Part shown: positions 8,688 to 15,902 of the stretch, in pieces
Layout of the letters: every line of letters begins with the position of its first letter
How positions within the stretch are numbered: the first letter of the stretch is position 1
Source of the DNA: Nocardioides marmotae
GTDB lineage: Bacteria > Actinomycetota > Actinomycetes > Propionibacteriales > Nocardioidaceae
Direction: 5' to 3'
NCBI RefSeq assembly: GCF_013177455.1
Contig: NZ_CP053660.1
Location: forward strand, 1,054,001 to 1,118,000
Length of the DNA stretch: 64,000 nt
The notes under the pieces: generated by a model
The model's database searches: none
What the model saw: only the letters and a program-made list of their open reading frames with translations
What the model was told of the DNA's origin: nothing
Program-made: the position numbers and the translations under genes

Positions 8688-9451
8688 GCGCGCAGCTCCC
8701 GGACGACCTCGCGGGCGAGGGTGGCGGTGACGGCGGCGCGCCAGTCGGGCGCGCCGTGCGGGTCGTCGTACCAGCAGTCCACGGCGGCGAGTCCTTCCTC
8801 GAGCCGGTCCGCGTCGAGCACGACGGGCCGGGTGGTGGCGGCGGTGACGGTGACGCGGTCGCCCACCCCGACGACGACCGCCGAGGAGCGGCCGTGCGGG
8901 GCCAGCGACATCCGGCGGAAGGCGGCGCGGGCCGCGAGCGCCGAGGGCGGTACGTCGACGGCGCGGATGACCTCCCCGGGCGCGAGCGAGGTGGTGGCGA
9001 CCCCGCGGACGAGCTCGGCCACGGGCTCGCGCCGCTCGCCGCCGTCGGGGGTCCACACCAGGGCGATGCCGTCGAGCCCCGCGGTCAGCGAGGTCATCGC
9101 GCCGGCCGGCAGCGCGAGCGCGATGTTGCCGCCGACGGTCGCCGCGTGCTGGACCTTGAAGGACAGCAGGAACGCGTCGGCCGCGGAGCGGGCCAGCGGC
9201 CCGAGCGGTCCCAGGAGCGGCGAGGCGACCAGCTCGGCGATCGTGCAGGTGGCGCCGATGCGCAGGGTGCCGTCGCCGAGCAGCTCCACGGCCGGCCACC
9301 CGAGGGTGGTGAGGTCGACCAGGCCGGTGGTGCCGGGCTGCGGCTCGGAGAAGAGCCAGGTGCCGCCGGCGAGCAGGGTCTCGCCGGGGGCGAGGCGCAG
9401 GTCCGCGCGGCCGGTCGGGCGGCGGAAGGAGGTGACGCCGGGCAGGTCCAT
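8684..9451 (-). CDS. Xanthine dehydrogenase FAD-binding subunit
   Basis: A 255-residue protein of the CoxM/XdhB FAD-binding family, passing electrons from the iron-sulfur clusters to NAD+. The FAD-binding PCMH motif is seen as 'LLAGGTWLF' and the second as 'ATVGGNIALALPAGAM'; a CO-dehydrogenase flavoprotein C-terminal domain follows. Its stop overlaps the start of the fused iron-sulfur/Mo subunit, and its own ATG lies on the stop of the RpiR gene. It should form an (alpha-beta)2 complex with the fused subunit. Confidence 0.87.
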   Translation of the reverse strand: MDLPGVTSFRRPTGRADLRLAPGETLLAGGTWLFSEPQPGTTGLVDLTTLGWPAVELLGDGTLRIGATCTIAELVASPLLGPLGPLARSAADAFLLSFKVQHAATVGGNIALALPAGAMTSLTAGLDGIALVWTPDGGERREPVAELVRGVATTSLAPGEVIRAVDVPPSALAARAAFRRMSLAPHGRSSAVVVGVGDRVTVTAATTRPVVLDADRLEEGLAAVDCWYDDPHGAPDWRAAVTATLAREVVRELRA

Positions 9452-10260
9452 CAGCCCTCCACCTCGCCGAGCAGGTCATAGGTGCGGCTGATCGCGCCGA
9501 CCCGGTCGCGCGCGGGCCGCCCGCGGGCGGAGAGCACCGCGTCGGCGAGCACGCTGACGACGCTCATCGCGGCGGCGTAGCTGTCGAAGGCCAGCCCGCT
9601 CTGCACGGGGCACTCGACCCACACGTCGACCCGCTCGGCCAGCGGGAGCGCGGTGGGGTCGGCGACGAGGACGACGGCCGCGCCGGTCGCGCGGGCGGCG
9701 TCGAGGAGCTCCGCGAACCCGCGCGGGCGGCGGCGGAACCCGAGCACGACCACGCCGTCGCCGGGGCCGAGGTCAGCGAGCTCCTCGCCCATGACCTGCC
9801 CGGGGAGCGGGGCGAGCGCCACCGCGGGGCGGGCCTGGACCAGCTGCTGGCGCAGGTGCAGCGCCACGGGGTGGCTGTTGCGCCAGCCGACGACGAGCAG
9901 GCGGCGGGCCGAGCCGAGGACCCGCGCGGCCTCCCGCAGGGCGGGCTGGTGCACGGCGCGGGCGATGGCGTCGCCCTCGGCCGCCGCGTGGACGGCGAGG
10001 TCGGGGCTGCCGTCGACGCGGCGCGGCTCCCCGGCGCTGCGCAGCGCCCGCAGGTGCTCGCGCACCTCGTCGAAGTCGGCGAAGCCGAGGCTGCGGAAGA
10101 GCCGGCTCATCGTGGCCTTGGAGACCCCGGCGAGGGCGGCGAGCTCCGCGGCGCGGTACGTCGCGAGGTCGTCGAGGTGCTCGAGCAGCGTCGCCGCGGC
10201 CTTGCGCTCCTGCGGCGAGAGCGACCCGTGGTGGCGGGCGATCCGCTCGTCGATCCTCAT
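9451..10260 (-). CDS. RpiR-family transcriptional regulator
   Basis: A 269-residue regulator with an N-terminal HTH_6 domain (residues 1-75, 'LAALAGVSKATMSRLFRSLGF' is the recognition region) and a C-terminal SIS sugar-phosphate-isomerase-like domain (about 110-250) that would bind an effector. It is embedded in the middle of the purine operon, with overlapping start and stop codons, so it is made with the enzymes. RpiR proteins bind short palindromes containing GAAA/TTTC, consistent with the CTGAAAC-N4-GTYYY sites upstream of the three units in this island. Effector candidates are allantoin, allantoate or urate; this is inference. Confidence 0.85.
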   Translation of the reverse strand: MRIDERIARHHGSLSPQERKAAATLLEHLDDLATYRAAELAALAGVSKATMSRLFRSLGFADFDEVREHLRALRSAGEPRRVDGSPDLAVHAAAEGDAIARAVHQPALREAARVLGSARRLLVVGWRNSHPVALHLRQQLVQARPAVALAPLPGQVMGEELADLGPGDGVVVLGFRRRPRGFAELLDAARATGAAVVLVADPTALPLAERVDVWVECPVQSGLAFDSYAAAMSVVSVLADAVLSARGRPARDRVGAISRTYDLLGEVEG

Positions 10261-11537
10261 GCCGCGCCCCGCCCCGCGACGACGGCCGCCACCGCGAGCA
10301 CGGCCGCCTCCAGCGCGTCGATGCCGCGGGCCACGTCGACCTCGCGGACGTCCTCGTCGGGGTGGTGGCTGATGCCGTCGGAGCAGCGCAGGAAGAGCAT
10401 CGCGACGTCGGCGACCGCGGCGACGGCCATCGCGTCGTGCCCGGCGCGGCTCCACAGCCCGCGGGGCTCGGCGTCCCCGGTCGTCGCGATGCCGGCCACC
10501 ACGGCCTGCTGGAGCCACGGCGCGCACGGGACGGCGGGGGCGCTGTGGGTCTCGACGACCTCGAGGCCGAGCCCGCGGGCCGCGCACAGGGCGGCTGCCT
10601 CCGCGCGCATCGTCTCCCACATCGCGTCGCGCTCGGCGTCGGTGGCCGCGCGCAGGTCGAGGGTGAGGTCCGCCCGGCCGGGCACCACGTTGACCGCGCC
10701 GGGGGCGACCTCGATCCGGCCCACGGTCGCGATGCAGCCGTGGTCGCCGGTGGCCCGCGCCAGCCGCTCCACGGCGGTGACGACCTCGCTGGCGCCGACC
10801 AGCGCGTCGCGCCGCCGGGAGTACGGCGTCCCGCCGGCGTGCCTCGCCTCGCCGTGGACGCTCAGCACGAACCGCCGGGCGCCGGCGATCGTCGTGACGT
10901 AGCCCAGCGAGGCGTCGGCGGCCTCCAGGTGCGGCCCCTGCTCGATGTGCGCCTCGAGGTAGCCGACCAGCTCCTCGGGCCGGCGCGCGGCCTCGCCGAC
11001 CCGGGCCGGGTCGAGCCCGAAGTCGACGAACGCCTCGCGCAGCGTGGTGCCGTCGCGGTCGGTCAGCCCCCACCAGGCCTCGTCCCAGGTGCCGGCGAGC
11101 GCGCGGCTGCCGAGCAGCGCGGCGCCGAACCGGGCGCCCTCCTCGTCGCCGAACCCGACGACCTCGAGCGCGAACGGCAGGTCGCGACCACGCAGCCGCT
11201 CGGCCACCGCGAGCGCCATGACGACGCCGAGCGGGCCGTCGTACCTCCCGGCGTCGGGGACGGTGTCGAGGTGGGAGCCGAGCAGCAGCGCCGGCAGGCC
11301 GGGGGCGACGCCCTCGCGCCGGCCGCACTGGTTGCCGGCGGCGTCCTGCCAGGCGCGCAGCCCGGCCTGCTCCATCCAGGTGCCGACCAGCGCGTTGGCC
11401 CGCGCGTGCTCGGGGGTCAGGTGCACCCGCTCGATCGCGTCCGGCCGGCTGCTCAGCGCGGCCAGCGCGGCGCAGCGGGCCAGCGCGGTCGCCGCGTCGG
11501 CGTCGGTGCCGGCTCCGGGGTCGGTGTCGATGGTCAT
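10257..11537 (-). CDS. allC: Allantoate amidohydrolase (M20 family)
   Basis: A 426-residue zinc-dependent M20 amidohydrolase that hydrolyses allantoate to (S)-ureidoglycine, CO2 and ammonia. Metal-site motifs are 'HLDTVPDAG', 'GDEEGARFG' and 'HIEQGPHLE'; 'SRAGHDA' is typical of the allantoate/ureidoglycolate/beta-ureidopropionase group. The family also holds carbamoyl-amino-acid hydrolases, but its place between aminotransferase and regulator in a complete uricolytic operon fixes the assignment. ATG 11537 overlaps the preceding gene's stop. Confidence 0.87.
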   Translation of the reverse strand: MTIDTDPGAGTDADAATALARCAALAALSSRPDAIERVHLTPEHARANALVGTWMEQAGLRAWQDAAGNQCGRREGVAPGLPALLLGSHLDTVPDAGRYDGPLGVVMALAVAERLRGRDLPFALEVVGFGDEEGARFGAALLGSRALAGTWDEAWWGLTDRDGTTLREAFVDFGLDPARVGEAARRPEELVGYLEAHIEQGPHLEAADASLGYVTTIAGARRFVLSVHGEARHAGGTPYSRRRDALVGASEVVTAVERLARATGDHGCIATVGRIEVAPGAVNVVPGRADLTLDLRAATDAERDAMWETMRAEAAALCAARGLGLEVVETHSAPAVPCAPWLQQAVVAGIATTGDAEPRGLWSRAGHDAMAVAAVADVAMLFLRCSDGISHHPDEDVREVDVARGIDALEAAVLAVAAVVAGRGAA

Positions 11538-12745
11538 GCGTAGACCTCGCGGGCCGCGCCGACGCCGCCGCCGGCGGTGACCGACGCCCCGGCCGCGCGG
11601 AGCACCTGCTCCAGCGCGGCGAGGGTGGTGAGCACGGCGTCGCGGCGGGCGTTGTAGCCCATCGTGCCGATCCGCCAGACCCGCCCGTGGAGCGGGCCGA
11701 AGGAGGTGCCGATCTCGATGCCGAAGTCCGCCAGCAGCGCCGCGCGGGTCGCGGCGCCGTCGACGCCGTCGGGGATCTCGACCGCGACGACGTTGTGCAT
11801 CTTCTGGGCGACGTCGCCGAAGACGCCCAGCCCCAGGCCGCGGACGCCCTCGAGCATCGCCCGCCCGTGCAGCGCGTGACGGGCCACCGCCGCGTCCAGG
11901 CCCTCCTCGACGAGCAGGCGCGCGCACTCCCGGGCGCCGTAGAGCATGGTCGTGGCCTCGGTGTGGTGGTTGAGCCGGCGCGGGCCCCAGTAGTCCATCA
12001 CCTGCGCGAGGTCGAGGTAGTTGCTGGCGATCCGGGTCCCGCGGGCGGTGTCGCCGGGCTCGCGGATGCCGGCCTCGACGTGCTTGCGGGCCTCGATGAC
12101 GTCGACGGCGCGCTCGGAGATGGTGATCGGGGCGCTGCCCGAGGGGCCGCCGAGGCACTTCTGCAGCCCGGCGGTCACGACGTCGAGGCCCCAGGCGTCG
12201 GTCGCGAAGGCGTTGCCGCCGAGGCTCGCGGTCGCGTCGCAGTAGAGCAGCGCGTCGTGGCGGCGGCAGACCTCCCCGAGGTCGGCGAGCGGCTGGCACA
12301 TCGTGGTGGAGGTGTCGCCCTGGACCACCGCGACGAGCTTCGGCCGCACCGCCGCGACCGCGGCCTCGACCTGCTCGGGCGCGAACACCTCGCCCCACGG
12401 CACCTCGATGGTGTGCACCTGCGCGCCGCACCGCTCGGCGATCTCGACCAGGAGGTGGCCGAAGCGGCCGAAGACCGGCACCAGCACTCGGTCGCCCGGC
12501 TCGAGCAGGCTGACGAGCGCGGCCTCGATGCCGGCGCGGGAGGTGCCGTCGACCAGGAACGTCTGCTCGTTGGCCGTCGCGAAGACCTCGCGGTAGAGCG
12601 CCATGGTCTCGGTCATGTACGCCGTCATCGCGGGGTCGTACTGCCCCACCAGCTGGGCGGACATCGCGCGCAGCACCCGCGGGTCGGCGTTGATCGGTCC
12701 GGGCCCCATCAGCAGCCGCGCCGGCGGGTGGACCTGGCCGCTCAT
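11534..12745 (-). CDS. pucG: (S)-ureidoglycine-glyoxylate aminotransferase
   Basis: A 403-residue class V PLP aminotransferase resembling alanine-glyoxylate aminotransferases. The PLP lysine lies in 'GLQKCLGGPSG' and the cofactor aspartate in 'YCDATASLGG'. In the PucG reaction, ureidoglycine plus glyoxylate gives oxalurate (N-carbamoyl-2-oxoglycine) plus glycine. The gene is fixed to this role by lying between allantoinase and allantoate amidohydrolase. No ureidoglycolate lyase or ureidoglycine aminohydrolase is seen in the island, so this is probably the route by which the carbon leaves, leaving oxalurate to be hydrolysed by another enzyme (see the AtzH-amidase fusion). Confidence 0.87.
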   Translation of the reverse strand: MSGQVHPPARLLMGPGPINADPRVLRAMSAQLVGQYDPAMTAYMTETMALYREVFATANEQTFLVDGTSRAGIEAALVSLLEPGDRVLVPVFGRFGHLLVEIAERCGAQVHTIEVPWGEVFAPEQVEAAVAAVRPKLVAVVQGDTSTTMCQPLADLGEVCRRHDALLYCDATASLGGNAFATDAWGLDVVTAGLQKCLGGPSGSAPITISERAVDVIEARKHVEAGIREPGDTARGTRIASNYLDLAQVMDYWGPRRLNHHTEATTMLYGARECARLLVEEGLDAAVARHALHGRAMLEGVRGLGLGVFGDVAQKMHNVVAVEIPDGVDGAATRAALLADFGIEIGTSFGPLHGRVWRIGTMGYNARRDAVLTTLAALEQVLRAAGASVTAGGGVGAAREVYA

Positions 12746-14103
12746 GCGGTCCGCCCCAACATCCGGCCCAGCATCCGGCCGCGGGCGTGGTCGACGACCG
12801 AGCTGCCCCGCACGAGCGTGTGCGTGACCCGCCCGGCGAGGGTCAGCCCGTCGTAGGCGCTGACCGGGTTGCGGTGGGCCAGGTCCGCGGCGCGGACCTC
12901 GGTGGTCGCGGTGGGGTCGTGGACGACCAGGTCGGCGTCGGCGCCGGGCGCGATCCGGCCCTTGTCCGGCAGGCCGACGAGGTCGGCGGTGCCGGTCGCC
13001 ATCCACTGCGCGACCCGCTCGACGCCGATCCCGCGGGCGGCCGCCTCGGCGGCGACGGCGGTGAACCCGACCTGGAGGCCGGCCACGCCGCCCCAGGCCT
13101 GCTGGAGGTCGCCGCCGCCGCGCGCCTTCTCCTCCGCGGTCGTGGGGGAGTGGTCGGAGACGACGACGTCGACCACCCCGGCGAGCAGTGCCTCCCACAG
13201 CCGTTCGCGGTTGGCGCGGTCGCGGATCGGCGGGCAGCACTTGAACTCCGGGGCCGCGTCCGGGATCGCGTCCGCCTCCAGGCACAGGTAGTGCGGGCAG
13301 GTCTCGACGGTGACCGGGAGCCCCTCGGCGCGGGCGTCGGCGAGCAGGTCGACGGCCCGGGCGCTGGAGAGGTGCAGGACGTGCACACGCGCGCCGGTCG
13401 CCCGCGCGCCGTCGAGCACGCGGCGTACCGCGGTGGTCTCGGCCTCGTCGGGCCGGGAGAGCAGGAAGTCGGCGTAGGCCCGGCTCGGCGGGTGCGGCGC
13501 CGCGTCGAGGACGGCGGGGTCCTCGGCGTGGACGACCATCAGGGCGTCCAGCCGCGCCACCTCGGCCAGCGCCTCCTCGAAGCCGGCGGGGTCAAGCGGC
13601 GGGAACTCCTCCACGCCCGAGGGCGACAGGAAGCACTTGAAGCCCAGCACGCCCGCCTCGTGCAGCGGCTCGAGGTCCGCGAGGTTGCCCGGCACGGCTC
13701 CGCCCCAGAACGCGACGTCGACGGCGAGCCGGCCCGCGGCGGCCTCCTGCTTGGCCCGCAGCCCGGCGACCGTCGTGGTCGGCGGGACCGAGTTGAGCGG
13801 CATGTCGACGAGGGTCGTGACGCCGCCGGCGTGGGCGGCGCGGGTGGCCGTCGCGAAGCCCTCCCAGTGCGTGCGCCCCGGCTCGTTGACGTGCACGTGG
13901 GTGTCCACCACGCCCGGCAGGACGTACGCCGCGTCGGGCACGTCGAGCACCGGCCCGGCGACCGGGTGGTCGACCGCCTCGACGCCGCTCACCCGCCCCT
14001 CGGCGATGGTCACCGTGGCCGGCCGCAGCGCGCCGTCGACCAGCACCTGCCGGCCGCGGACGGCGGCCCACGCGGAGGAGCCGGTTCCGACGGCGGCGCT
14101 CAC
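12742..14103 (-). CDS. allB: Allantoinase
   Basis: A 453-residue amidohydrolase that opens allantoin to allantoate. The binuclear zinc site is visible: 'DTHVHVNEPGR' (two His), the carbamylated lysine in 'GFKCFLSPSG', His in 'MVVHAED', His in 'HVLHLSS' and Asp in 'VVSDHSP'. Length and motifs are those of AllB rather than dihydropyrimidinase. I chose GTG 14103, which overlaps the uricase stop by 4 nt; an in-frame start 24 nt further up would lie deep inside the uricase gene. Confidence 0.92.
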   Translation of the reverse strand: MSAAVGTGSSAWAAVRGRQVLVDGALRPATVTIAEGRVSGVEAVDHPVAGPVLDVPDAAYVLPGVVDTHVHVNEPGRTHWEGFATATRAAHAGGVTTLVDMPLNSVPPTTTVAGLRAKQEAAAGRLAVDVAFWGGAVPGNLADLEPLHEAGVLGFKCFLSPSGVEEFPPLDPAGFEEALAEVARLDALMVVHAEDPAVLDAAPHPPSRAYADFLLSRPDEAETTAVRRVLDGARATGARVHVLHLSSARAVDLLADARAEGLPVTVETCPHYLCLEADAIPDAAPEFKCCPPIRDRANRERLWEALLAGVVDVVVSDHSPTTAEEKARGGGDLQQAWGGVAGLQVGFTAVAAEAAARGIGVERVAQWMATGTADLVGLPDKGRIAPGADADLVVHDPTATTEVRAADLAHRNPVSAYDGLTLAGRVTHTLVRGSSVVDHARGRMLGRMLGRTA

Positions 14104-15023
14104 GCGAACCCCGCCACGGTCGCCCACGCGCGCGGCTCACGGGCCTCGCCCTCGCGCTGCACCGTCGCCTGGATCAGCCCGTAGGGCCGGTCGGAAGCGA
14201 CGAACACCTCGCCGGGGTTATCCAGCCCGAACGGCTCGAGGTCGACGAGGAAGTGGTGGTTGTTCGGGCACGACAGCCGCACCTCGGCGATGCCCGGGAA
14301 CGCCTCGAGGACGGCCTTGCCCATCGCGAAGATCGTCTGCTGCAGCGCGAGGGAGTGCAGGTCGGCGAAGGTGGCGAGCAGCAGGTCCCGCACGGCGGCG
14401 TACGTCGCGTCGAACCCGCCGGGACCGCTCGGCAGCTCGGCGTAGCGCCACCAGGCGGTCACGTCGGTGGCGAGGATCCGGTCGTCGGTCTCGGGCAGGG
14501 TCGTGTAGCGGTCGCGGGGGAAGCCGCCGAACTCCGACCCGGTCGACTTCAGGACGGTGAGGTCGCGCAGGCCGGCGAGCACGAAGACGTCGTCGCCGTC
14601 GCGCTGGACCAGCGCGGTGCGGGTCTCGCGGCCGCCGCGGACGAAGGAGTGGTCGTGCGGCGCGCCGTCGACCTCGAGCCGCTCCCAGGCGTGCTGCCGG
14701 GCCTCCCACCGGCCGCCGCTGACCCACGGGAAGCCGGTGGTGAAGTGCTCCGCGAGCCGCAGCAGCAGCTCCTCCGGCGCGCCCACGCCGTCGCGGGCGA
14801 AGGCGTAGAGGGTGTTCTTCTGGGTGTCGGTGGCCACGACCTGGCTGTTGTCGCCGTCGGTGTGGCAGGCCGCGAAGTCGCCGCGCAGCTGGCCGGTGAC
14901 CGTGAGGTCGGTGATCCGGTGCCGCCCGCCGGGCGCGCCCGGCGTCTCGCGGTCGATCCGGACCAGGCGGCACTCCGCCTTGCCGTACTGGTTCTCGCCG
15001 AGGACGACGTCGCCCGCTGCCAC
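14100..15023 (-). CDS. uox: Urate oxidase (uricase)
   Basis: A 307-residue cofactor-free urate oxidase making 5-hydroxyisourate and hydrogen peroxide. The catalytic residues can be placed: K15 in 'YGKAECRLV', T65 in 'VVATDTQKNT', and the His in 'CPNNHHFLVDL' near residue 255. Two tunnel-fold domains account for the whole length. Start GTG 15023 is 3 nt after the HIU hydrolase stop. Peroxide produced here would need catalase from elsewhere; none is encoded in the island. Confidence 0.94.
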   Translation of the reverse strand: MAAGDVVLGENQYGKAECRLVRIDRETPGAPGGRHRITDLTVTGQLRGDFAACHTDGDNSQVVATDTQKNTLYAFARDGVGAPEELLLRLAEHFTTGFPWVSGGRWEARQHAWERLEVDGAPHDHSFVRGGRETRTALVQRDGDDVFVLAGLRDLTVLKSTGSEFGGFPRDRYTTLPETDDRILATDVTAWWRYAELPSGPGGFDATYAAVRDLLLATFADLHSLALQQTIFAMGKAVLEAFPGIAEVRLSCPNNHHFLVDLEPFGLDNPGEVFVASDRPYGLIQATVQREGEAREPRAWATVAGFA

Positions 15024-15026
15024 GGC

Positions 15027-15326
15027 TCAGCTCCCCTTGTAGGTCGTGTAGGCGAAGGGGCTCAGCAGCAGCGCCACGTGGTGGTGCGCCTCGGTCGCGT
15101 CCACGGTGACGTCGACCCGCACCACCGGGTGGAACGCCGTCGCGGTGGCGAAGGTCAGGGCGTGGTGGCCGCCGTCGAGGTCGCCGGCGAAGCGCGCCCG
15201 GCCGTCGGCGTCGGTCCGCACCCGCTCCAGCTCGGCGCCGTCGGCGCCGCGGGTGAGCACGACCTCGAGGTCCGCGCGGGGCGTGCCCTGCGCGGCGTCG
15301 AGCACGTGGGTGGACAGGGTCGTCAT
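15027..15326 (-). CDS. uraH: 5-hydroxyisourate hydrolase (transthyretin-like)
   Basis: A 99-residue transthyretin-related protein hydrolysing 5-hydroxyisourate to OHCU. The N-terminal 'LSTHVLD' carries the active-site His. The C-terminal signature is YKGS rather than the usual YRGS, a conservative change. It overlaps the OHCU decarboxylase gene by 4 nt and precedes uricase by 3 nt, an arrangement that keeps the unstable intermediates channelled between neighbouring enzymes. Confidence 0.92.
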   Translation of the reverse strand: MTTLSTHVLDAAQGTPRADLEVVLTRGADGAELERVRTDADGRARFAGDLDGGHHALTFATATAFHPVVRVDVTVDATEAHHHVALLLSPFAYTTYKGS

Positions 15327-15826
15327 CCGAAGAGCCCCCTCAGCCGCAGGGCGGCGATCTCGGCGAGCTGGCCACGCGTGACCTCGAGCTCGATGGTCGG
15401 GTCGTGGGCCAGGCGCTGCTCGAGCTGTTCGAGGATCTCCGCCGCGCTGCGCCCGGCGGCGCGGACGAGGAAGACCCGGCCGAAGCGCTGCTCGTACGCC
15501 GCGTTGCCGGCCGCGATCCGCCGGGCGAGGTCGGCGTCGGCCCCGCCGTCGCCGGCGACCCCGGACTGCTCGCGGCGCGACATCGCCGCGCTGGCGCCGT
15601 CGCCCGCGTGCCGCTCGCCGATCCGCGGGTGGTCGGCGAGGGCCTGCTCGACCTCGGCGCCGGTCCACGTCGCGGCCAGTGCGTCGGCGTGGGCGACCAG
15701 CGCGTCGACGTCGGCGTAGGGGCGGTCCGCGACGACCGCGTCCACCCACGAGGCGATGGCCGCGCAGGGCCGGACGGCGTCGGCCGCCTCGGCCTCGCCC
15801 ATCGTGTTGAACTGCTCGATCCGCAC
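15323..15826 (-). CDS. uraD: OHCU decarboxylase
   Basis: A 167-residue 2-oxo-4-hydroxy-4-carboxy-5-ureidoimidazoline decarboxylase, giving (S)-allantoin. The catalytic His lies in 'DHPRIGER'; 'SRREQSGV' and 'AYEQRFGRVFLVRA' are family signatures. It is the first gene of the ten-gene operon. The GTG start at 15826 is preceded 8-9 nt upstream by a strong GGGAGGAG ribosome-binding site. The promoter region with operator copy B lies 27-71 nt upstream. Confidence 0.92.
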   Translation of the reverse strand: MRIEQFNTMGEAEAADAVRPCAAIASWVDAVVADRPYADVDALVAHADALAATWTGAEVEQALADHPRIGERHAGDGASAAMSRREQSGVAGDGGADADLARRIAAGNAAYEQRFGRVFLVRAAGRSAAEILEQLEQRLAHDPTIELEVTRGQLAEIAALRLRGLFG

Positions 15827-15852
15827 GCCGCGCTCCTCCCGTGGAGCGGCTG

Positions 15853-15897
15853 ACGCTAGGAAGCCCGCGTGTCGACGGATCGAAACCGTCGTTTCAG
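15853..15897 (-). promoter_or_regulatory. Promoter region of the purine operon: operator copy B and probable -10
   Basis: On the minus strand CTGAAACGACGGTTTC (15896-15881, extending to 15897) contains a perfect GAAAC-N4-GTTTC inverted repeat, the best of the three copies. TAGCGT (15858-15853), in the context CCTAGCGTC, is the proposed -10, also found at the acetamidase promoter. The region sits in the 76-nt gap between the amidase stop and the uraD start, so the ten-gene operon has its own promoter. Confidence 0.7.
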
Positions 15898-15902
15898 CGG
15901 CG

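Noticed and set aside
6048..9491. Long plus-strand open frame antisense to xanthine dehydrogenase and similar very long antisense frames (24380-27619, 44622-48137)
   Set aside because: They come from the G+C bias at codon position three of the real genes; their translations are low-complexity Ala/Gly/Arg/Val strings without domain motifs.
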